A DNA stretch of 14,040 bases from the NCBI GenBank assembly GCA_016704445.1, contig JADJAE010000124.1, positions 1 through 14,040 on the forward strand, read 5' to 3'. The DNA is from Deltaproteobacteria bacterium (lineage in GTDB: Bacteria; Myxococcota_A; Polyangia; Polyangiales; Ga0077539). The notes beneath the pieces were generated by a model that was not told the DNA's origin, did no database searches, and saw nothing but the letters and a program-made list of their open reading frames with translations. The position numbers and the translations under genes were made by a program. Below, piece after piece: positions 7,931-14,040 of this stretch (its first letter is position 1; each line of letters starts with the position of its first letter).

Positions 7931-8018
7931 GGTGTCAACCTGGGCTCGCCGGGTCGGCGGAGGGCTTTCGCGGCGTCGCGGACTCTGGCATGGTCCGGCG
8001 CGGAGAGGGAGGCGCGCT
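7931..8018 (+). promoter_or_regulatory. Upstream region and ribosome binding site of the cargo operon
   Basis: The stretch before GTG 8019 ends in GGAGAGGGAGG (8002-8012) with a 6-base spacer, a strong Shine-Dalgarno sequence that fixes the GTG start. No -35/-10 pair could be called with confidence. A sigma-54-like TGGCAT element near 7986 has wrong spacing to its GC partner. Confidence 0.5.
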
Positions 8019-8330
8019 GTGCGGGAGACCCAATGGATACTCGACACACCGGGGGGACAGTACTCTCTCTCACTTCAGCCGGCCTCGCGCAGCCTACTGC
8101 GCACCACGCATGATACGGGCGCCCGGCGGGCGCTCGAGGCGTGGCTCCTGGCTGCCCGCGCGTCGGGCCGTGCACGGTGGCTGATGGGGGAGGTCGGCAG
8201 GGTGCTGGCTCGGCCGCTGCGGCGCGAGACGCCCACTGCCGAGGTGCTGTTGCGGACGGCGTACGCGGAGGGGCGGCTTCGACTGGAGCGGCTGCCGAAC
8301 CGGGTTCCGCACGGGCGCGACGAAGCTTGA
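8019..8330 (+). CDS. Small hypothetical protein, first gene of cargo operon
   Basis: 103 residues, not recognised. The N-terminus (RETQWILDTPGGQYSLSLQP) looks like two short beta strands. The centre (ARRALEAWLLAARASGRARW) and C-terminal half (EVLLRTAYAEGRLRLERL) are helical and Arg/Ala/Leu-rich. There is no signal peptide or membrane helix. The GTG start at 8019 is supported by the strong Shine-Dalgarno at 8002-8012; an upstream in-frame ATG at 7932 lacks one. Its TGA (8328-8330) overlaps the TTG of the next gene, so the two are translationally coupled. Its position between vgrG and the effector candidate suggests a T6SS adaptor or accessory role, by context only. Confidence 0.7.
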   Translation: MRETQWILDTPGGQYSLSLQPASRSLLRTTHDTGARRALEAWLLAARASGRARWLMGEVGRVLARPLRRETPTAEVLLRTAYAEGRLRLERLPNRVPHGRDEA

Positions 8331-9799
8331 GCATTTGCGCACGACGGCGCTGGGGTCCGGATGAGCTGACCTGGATCGCGATCCGACTGGAGTACGATGA
8401 CGACTCGGGGCAGGGAGTGGCCTATGCCCGGTACGTACTGAAGCTGCCCGATGGGGAGGTGCGGGAGGGGCAACTCGATCGGGACGGCAACGCGCGACTC
8501 GACGGGCTGCACCCGGGGATGTGCGAGGTGACCTTTCCAGAGCACGACAGCCGCAAGGGGGCGCCGCCGGCGAAGGTGCCACCTGGGAAGGGGCATCAGC
8601 CGAGGCGGCGATCGCCGCGAGCCAACGAGTCGGTCGTCAACGCGAGGGGCGGGTCGAATCGCGCGGTTCGCTGCCACGCGAAGGACATCGAATTCCTGGA
8701 TGTGCAGGGGCGCGTGATGAAGCGCCAGCCTGGTCCAGGCCGATTGCTCCAGGTGGTGCCGCTCCCAACGAAGCGCGACGTCGTGGAGCAGGGCGTCCCC
8801 GTCAATTCCGTCGGCGCAGAAAAGCTCTCCAAGGCCGCGGATGGCTTCTCCAAGGTCCTCGACCAGTGGAAGGCCAGCCCAAGTTGGAGCGACTTCGTCA
8901 AGTCCCTCGGGGCCATGGACAAGCGTCCGGAGCCGGGCATGAAGTGGGGTCTGTCGCTCAAGTCCATTGGCGATCGCTATTACGATGGGGTCCGGTCCAT
9001 GAGGGCGAGGGTCGCCCGCGAGCCTGATTGCGGCGAGGCCCACCCCGTCGAGTTCGACACCGGCGCGGCGACGATCGCCTTTCGTCTGGGGGACGAGCCG
9101 GTCGACCTCAAGGGCGCGAGCGCGTCGGCGATGGACCACGATGCTCAACCGGTGGTGTATCCCGTGCGAGCCGTCGGCTGCGAGGGCGACGCCCAGGACG
9201 TGCGCATCGAGTGTTCCTCGGATCAGTACCTCCTTGCCAAGACCCTGGAAGCCAAGGCGAGTCCCTGGAAGTGGTCAAGGGTGCTCGATTTCCTTGACCA
9301 GCACCTCCGCCCTGACACTCGACTTCGATTGCATCATGGAGGGTCGGGTCGAAGGCTTCTGGGGGTGGCGCGAAGACCCCGCAGACTGGAAGGTCTACCA
9401 CTCATCGGAGTTCGGATGCGCTCTCGCGCCACGCTTCGAGGCGAAGCTCCAAGCATCCCTCGTCAGCATGGCCTGGCACGCGCCGCGCACATTCCGGAAA
9501 TACGTCGGTGACATCGGCGTGATGGTCGGCGTGGAGCTGGGGGTGCTTCCGTGACGGGCACGCTCAACTCTGATTTCAAGGGCAGCGCCGGTCTCTCCTT
9601 CAAGGATGGGGCAGTGATGGCGTCACCCACCCTCGAGCTCGGCGAGGGGCGTTGGCAGATCAAGGTGCTGACCCGCGCCCTGGTTTGGAAACACGAGGCG
9701 TCCTGGGACGCGGTGGCATGGGAGAAGCGCACCTATCCGGAGAAGCCATTCGACGTCTCGATCCTGGACGTGCGTAGCCTTGCCACGACGGTGTTGTAA
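8327..9799 (+). CDS. Putative T6SS effector with carboxypeptidase-regulatory-like N-domain, two frameshifts
   Basis: About 490 residues once two frame changes are restored. Residues about 15-74 (ELTWIAIRLEYDDDSG, YVLKLPDGEVREGQLDRDG, HPGMCEVTFPEHD) form the short beta-sandwich common at the N-terminus of VgrG-linked effectors and PG-targeted cargo. The middle has helices (SKAADGFSKVLDQWKASPSW) and a beta region (DTGAATIAFRLGDEPVDLKG). The first shift lies in about 9270-9310, after which the frame reads LTLDFDCIMEGRVEGFWGW to GVMVGVELG. The second is the GGGGG run at 9539-9543: one added G yields VELGGASVTGTLNSDFKGSA and continues to TAA at 9797-9799. The strand-rich tail (GLSFKDGAVMASPTLELG) resembles C-terminal regions of VgrG-island effectors, but no catalytic motif is identified. 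TTG 8327 overlaps the previous stop. Confidence 0.7.
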
Positions 9800-10540
9800 T
9801 GGAATTCAAGATCGAGATCGCGGTCGCCAGCCGGGGCGTGCGCATCGATGCTGGCATCAACGGCGCGCCCCTCGTGCGGGTGCGCGACCCCCAGTCGCAG
9901 CAGACGGTCATCCCGGTCGACTGGTGGACCATGCCCGAGGACAACCAGCTCACGGCGACGATCTCCGCGGAGGACTGGCGAGCCGCCGCCCTCCGTGGAT
10001 CTCAGCGTCCGGCTCACGGCGGACCGCAACCAGCCGCTCGCACGGCTCCGGTGGCAGCTGCCCCTCGGGGCGTCGTTCGAGCCCTTCAGCATCGCCATCC
10101 CGTTCGCCGCTCTTGCGGTTCCCACGGCCTCGCTCTGGGATCGCTGCGTCGCCGTCGATGAGCTCGACGCACGCTCCCTGGCGGCCATCCAGGCCGTCGG
10201 GGCTGACCTCCACCGCGCCTTCGGCATCCGTGACGTCGGTCGAATCGGGCGCTTCCTCGAACAGCGGATGGCCGACTTCTGTGTCTCCTTCGACGATGAT
10301 CTGGTGTCTCATCGCCGCGCGGTCGAGGATGAATTCTCTGAAATCCTCTCGGCCGCTGCGGTCGTCCTGGCGCCTGCGGTTCCTTCGGAGATCCGGGTCA
10401 CGCCTTGCGCGGGGGGGCGGGTGTTCCACCTGACGCGCGACGACGGCGGCGAGCTGATCGACCTGAAGGGCGATGCCGCCGCGGTGAGCATGCAGGTGTT
10501 CGTCGCGCGCCTCGGCACGGAATGGGCGGTGGTGCGATGA
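9799..10540 (+). CDS. Candidate immunity or accessory protein, one frameshift
   Basis: About 246 residues, not recognised. ATG 9799 overlaps the preceding TAA by one base (TAATG), so it is coupled to the putative effector, the usual place for an immunity gene. The N-terminal part (MEFKIEIAVASRGVRIDAG, PLVRVRDPQSQQTVIPVDWW, MPEDNQLTATISAEDW) looks like a small beta-sandwich. The frame then changes in GC-rich 9974-9993. The rest reads VDLSVRLTADRNQPLARLRW, helices (SLWDRCVAVDELDARSLAAI, GRIGRFLEQRMADFCVSFDD) and a terminal strand set GGRVFHLTRDDGGELIDL to MQVFVARLGTEWAVVR. That last W-x-V-V-R ending is typical of NTF2-like or small lipocalin-like folds (inference). There is no signal peptide, so it would act in the cytoplasm unless the N-terminus is different. 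Confidence 0.65.
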
Positions 10541-10565
10541 GATCATTCGCTGGGGGTGCCCTGCC

Positions 10566-11336
10566 ATGACGACGCACGTGGTGGAGCAGGGCGAGTGCCT
10601 CGCGACCATCGCGGCCCGGCACGGGTACGCGTGGCAGACGGTCTACAACGCGCCCGAGAACGCGGCGCTGCGGCGTCGGCGACCGAATCCGAACGTACTC
10701 TACCCCGGTGACGTGGTGGAGATCCCCGAGAAGCACCCGATCGAGGCGCGCATCGCGACGGGGAGGCAGCACACGTTTAAGGTTCCACGGGAGAAGTGGG
10801 AGTTGCGACTGCGACTGAAGGACCACGCGCACGAGAGTATCGGGGGGGTCGCCTGGTCGCTCAGGCTGGACGGTAGTGATGCCCCAATTGAAGGTACCAC
10901 AGGTGGCGACGGGGTCATTGCCGTCTCGTTGCCGACGCACTCGCGCCGGGCGATCCTGAACGTACTGGGACAGACTCACACCCTGGACATCGGAGACCTG
11001 GACCCGGTCTCGCGGGTCAGCGGTGTTCAGCAACGACTCGCGAGGCTTGGATACGATCCAGGCGGGATCGATGGTCTCGTGGGACCGCGTACGCGGCCAG
11101 CGATCTTGGCATTTCAAGAGAGCCAGGACGACATCCCAGACACGGGTCGCCTCGACGACGCGACGCGCCGGTTGCAGGAGATGTGCGACGAGGACGGGCG
11201 AGAAGTCGGATCCGAAGATGCGCAGACGGACCTCGATGGCGAATCGGACGCAGCCGAGCCGAGCGATCCCGTCGAAGATGAGGGTCACTCGAACATGGAT
11301 GATCTTCTAGACTCCGAGGAGGACACCTTTGAGTAG
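10566..11336 (+). CDS. LysM and peptidoglycan-binding domain protein with acidic tail
   Basis: 256 residues. LysM-type domain at 4-53 (HVVEQGECLATIAARHGY, NPNVLYPGDVVEIPE). A beta-sandwich linker at about 60-143 includes an Ig/carboxypeptidase-regulatory-like run (GVAWSLRLDG, GVIAVSLPTHSRRAILNVLG). A PG_binding_1 helical domain at about 150-205 follows (GVQQRLARLGYDPGGIDGLVG, TRPAILAFQ). The tail 208-256 is rich in Asp and Glu. There is no signal peptide, which fits a cytoplasmic protein exported through the VgrG spike or binding cargo rather than Sec export (inference). ATG 10566 is 25 bases after the previous stop with only a weak GGGGGTG upstream. An added G in that run would extend the frame to ATG 10537, overlapping the upstream TGA as elsewhere in this operon. 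It ends TAG 11334-11336. Confidence 0.9.
   Translation: MTTHVVEQGECLATIAARHGYAWQTVYNAPENAALRRRRPNPNVLYPGDVVEIPEKHPIEARIATGRQHTFKVPREKWELRLRLKDHAHESIGGVAWSLRLDGSDAPIEGTTGGDGVIAVSLPTHSRRAILNVLGQTHTLDIGDLDPVSRVSGVQQRLARLGYDPGGIDGLVGPRTRPAILAFQESQDDIPDTGRLDDATRRLQEMCDEDGREVGSEDAQTDLDGESDAAEPSDPVEDEGHSNMDDLLDSEEDTFE
11316..11322 (+). promoter_or_regulatory. Shine-Dalgarno supporting TTG start at 11329
   Basis: GAGGAGG with a 6-base spacer to TTG 11329. It lies inside the 3' end of the LysM gene and supports the unusual start codon and the 8-base gene overlap. Confidence 0.7.
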
Positions 11337-12154
11337 TCAGAGCGGCTCTGGGCATCGCTCCGAGCGACAGCACGCGGTCGGCAGGAAACACACCAACGTC
11401 ATTCCCGCGATTGCGACGATTGACGTCACTGTCATCGATTGTCGATCGGGCCTCCCGGTTCAGCATGCGATCATCGAGTACCTCAAGTTCGGCAAGGTTA
11501 CGACGATCGACCGGCGATCGATGCCCCTCCCCCGGAAGGGCGGGCATGCCCTCCTGCCGCAGACCAACGCCGACGGAGTGGTCTCGATTCCGCTCGATCT
11601 GGTGACTTTGCGCGACGGTGGCAAGCTCGAACTTGGATTCCGTGGATTCGCCATCGTCGCCGAGGCGACCCGAGCAGAGACAGAAGACAGCGCGGCAGGC
11701 AAAGTCTTTCGGCCACTTTCAACCGACGCCTCGGTATCGGGGGTCGGCGCGAGCAGCGACCGGGTTCGTTGTCGCGTGGCCCGACGACGCGACGCAGAGC
11801 GGTCGCGCGTGGGGCTGGCGGATCATGCGCGCCGACTCAACTCAGATGCTGGACGATCCAGCGACATGGCCTGAGTTTCAGACTGTGCTCGAGTGGGAGC
11901 TGCCCCCTTCGTCAGAGCCCGGAAACTGGCACGCGGCGCAGACAGCTGGGGCCAAATTCAGTGGTTATTACCCTGACTTTGAGCGCTCGCCAATCGTCGT
12001 CTTTGCGCTCCAGTACGCGGCGCCGGCATGGTTCGTACCGTCGACGAGTCCGCCCGCGCTCGTCGGGGGCGACCATCGCAGATCGCGTTATGTTTCTGCC
12101 TTCGACTTCGCCGACGCTCCGGAGTATGGCTACCGCATCGCGGCCTCTTCATGA
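11329..12154 (+). CDS. Hypothetical beta-rich protein of cargo operon, one frameshift
   Basis: About 274 residues if one frame change is restored; family not recognised. TTG 11329 overlaps the LysM gene end and has a strong Shine-Dalgarno at 11316-11322. The N-terminal half (IATIDVTVIDCRSGLPVQHA, TNADGVVSIPLDLVTLRDGG, LELGFRGFAIVAEATR) looks like a prealbumin or carboxypeptidase-regulatory-like beta-sandwich with the usual 'T-N-x-D-G' turn. The frame changes within 11725-11765, perhaps at the GGGGG run 11739-11743. It then reads TGFVVAWPDDATQSGRAWGW, RIMRADSTQMLDDPATWPEF, GYYPDFERSPIVVFALQYAA, AFDFADAPEYGYRIAASS, ending TGA 12152-12154. That stop overlaps the ATG of the M23 gene (ATGA), so the two are coupled. 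It could be a partner, carrier domain or immunity factor for the endopeptidase. Confidence 0.6.
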
Positions 12155-12840
12155 TCTCTCGGTATAAGGGGCCTGAGGGGGCGGAGGCGGCCAGGACTTT
12201 GGGACGCAGATGTTCACGAATGACGTTGAGCATGCGACGCGCATCGAGCTGAAAGGCTGGAGTGAGGCAAGGCCACCAGCACACGCCGGAGTCGACATCG
12301 CAGGCGCGGGAGGGAAAGACGCCCGTCTCCTCATTCACCGCGGGGCACCGTTCCGATCCAAAACAGGGAGCCATCCGCACTTCACCATGAGCACCGAGGC
12401 AAGAAGGGACATCGAGCGGTGCACGCCAGAGGAGGTGGCTACGGGCCCAACGTCGATTGACCCCTTCTCCACAACGGCCTGCGACTCTTTTTGCTCATCT
12501 CTCGTCGTCCACGGCGACCGGCTACGTTCGGGCTGGGCAGCTAATCGGGACCGTGGGGCGAGTCTGGAATTGCGCACACAAAAAGACAGTGCTGACCGCC
12601 GGGAAAGCGCAAGAGGTCGATGCGCCGACATCGAACTACATCGACGCCCCACGCATATGCACTTTATTACAGCGGTCCCCCCAAAGGCGACAAGCTCCCG
12701 ACGGACGAACTCTCTTCGCTCCTCGGCGATCACTACAGCGCCAACATGTCCGTTGTTCCACACAACCAGATGCGTCGCCTCCTCCCATGTGACTGCGAGG
12801 GTGGTACAGATCGAGCGGATCTCTGCGCCGCGAGACCTGA
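12151..12840 (+). pseudogene. M23 (lysostaphin-type) metallopeptidase, fragmented over all three frames
   Basis: An M23 endopeptidase can be read only by switching frames. ATG 12151 overlaps the upstream TGA and gives ISRYKGPEG. One extra G at 12177-12181 joins GGQDFGTQMFTNDVEHATR and AHAGVDIAG, with first motif H-x3-D at 12282-12296. Further switches near 12305-12325 and 12341-12344 give GKTPVSSFTAG, then GTVPIQNREP and GGGYGPNV (12431-12454). A switch at 12455-12485 gives ATLFAHLSSS (12484-12513) and RAGQLIGTVGR (12529-12561). One added C at 12647-12650 gives PTHMHFITAVPP with the H-x-H motif at 12654-12662. One added C at 12677-12682 gives GDKLPTDELSSLLGDHYSAN. The end is uncertain; 12840 is the last nearby stop in any frame. 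M23 enzymes cut peptidoglycan cross-bridges, so this is probably toxic T6SS cargo. It is either decayed or badly sequenced. Confidence 0.7.
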
Positions 12841-12932
12841 GCAGGAGAGCAGTCGGCACGGGCGCGGCGTCGAGGCGACTTGCTGGGCGCGAAGAGGGGC
12901 TGCTGTCCATATCGGTCAGCCGAGTAGCGCCC
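12841..12932 (+). promoter_or_regulatory. Short gap before the active kinase gene
   Basis: This region between the M23 remnant and kinase ATG 12933 shows no clear hairpin terminator, no strong Shine-Dalgarno and no recognisable promoter. The kinase frame stays open upstream, but that is the M23 region read out of frame. Confidence 0.3.

Positions 12933-14040
<1,108 letters not shown>

Noticed and set aside
7986..8000. Possible sigma-54 promoter (TGGCAT followed by GC)
   Set aside because: GG to GC spacing is 9 rather than 10 bases and the -12 half lacks TTGC, so it is not supportable.
5374..8184. Plus-strand open frame of about 936 codons antisense to vgrG and the PAAR gene
   Set aside because: High-GC third-position bias makes the complement of a real gene open. 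The translated product is low-complexity V/A/L/D/H-rich, while the minus strand is an unmistakable VgrG.
8075..9148. Minus-strand open frame opposite the effector candidate
   Set aside because: Its product shows no domain or start signal. The plus strand has coupled starts and the carboxypeptidase-regulatory-like domain.
10537..10569. Ten-codon mini-gene overlapping the end of the 9799 gene
   Set aside because: Too short to support. It more likely reflects a missing G in GGGGG that would make ATG 10537 the LysM start, which cannot be decided from sequence alone.
12620..12700. Alternative M23 join through frame reading PHAYALYYSGPP instead of PTHMHF
   Set aside because: It needs one frame change rather than two, but loses the H-x-H motif expected at exactly this distance after RAGQLIGTVGR. 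The PTHMHF reading is restored by adding C to two C-runs.

Overview
This is a GC-rich window with densely packed genes. Its content suggests a myxobacterium (Myxococcota, most likely a Polyangiales/Sandaracinus-type lineage): a MopE-type metal-binding lipoprotein, two Hanks-type kinase-fold proteins with C-terminal membrane anchors, and a VgrG/PAAR island. The assignment is from gene style only; there is no rRNA or other marker.

Layout. (1) 1-1957, minus strand: a lipoprotein with three MopE-like Cys/Asp repeats and a C-terminal beta-sandwich-like region that runs off the left edge. (2) 2061-3940, plus: a protein-kinase-fold protein that has lost the HRD catalytic loop (pseudokinase), followed by a Pro/Ala linker with seven T-M-x-L-like motifs and a terminal membrane helix. 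(3) 7818 down to 3863, minus: a tightly coupled operon of vgrG (tssI), a PAAR protein with a C-terminal extension, an unrecognised beta-rich protein, and a DUF1795/DcrB-like protein of the Eag-chaperone type. (4) 7819-8018: the divergent control region, with a nested inverted repeat. (5) 8019 to about 12840, plus: a cargo operon of a small protein, a large putative effector with a carboxypeptidase-regulatory-like N-domain, a candidate immunity/accessory protein, a LysM plus peptidoglycan-binding protein, an unrecognised beta-rich protein, and a badly fragmented M23 (lysostaphin-type) endopeptidase. (6) 12933 to the right edge, plus: an intact-motif Ser/Thr kinase with a Pro-rich juxtamembrane region and a membrane helix.

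The centre reads as an orphan type VI secretion (T6SS) tip-and-cargo island. VgrG and PAAR would form the spike, the DUF1795 protein would be a loading chaperone, and the divergent operon would carry peptidoglycan-directed cargo with partners. No core T6SS genes (sheath, baseplate, membrane complex, ClpV) are in the window. Genes in both operons overlap by 1-8 bases or sit 4-25 bases apart, which indicates co-transcription and translational coupling.

The main caution is reading-frame integrity. At least a dozen frame changes are needed to read continuous proteins, many at runs of four to six G or C. They are absent from the 4 kb vgrG operon but dense in the cargo operon, with about six in 530 bases of the M23 gene. 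They may be uncorrected sequencing indels, real decay of effector genes, or both.
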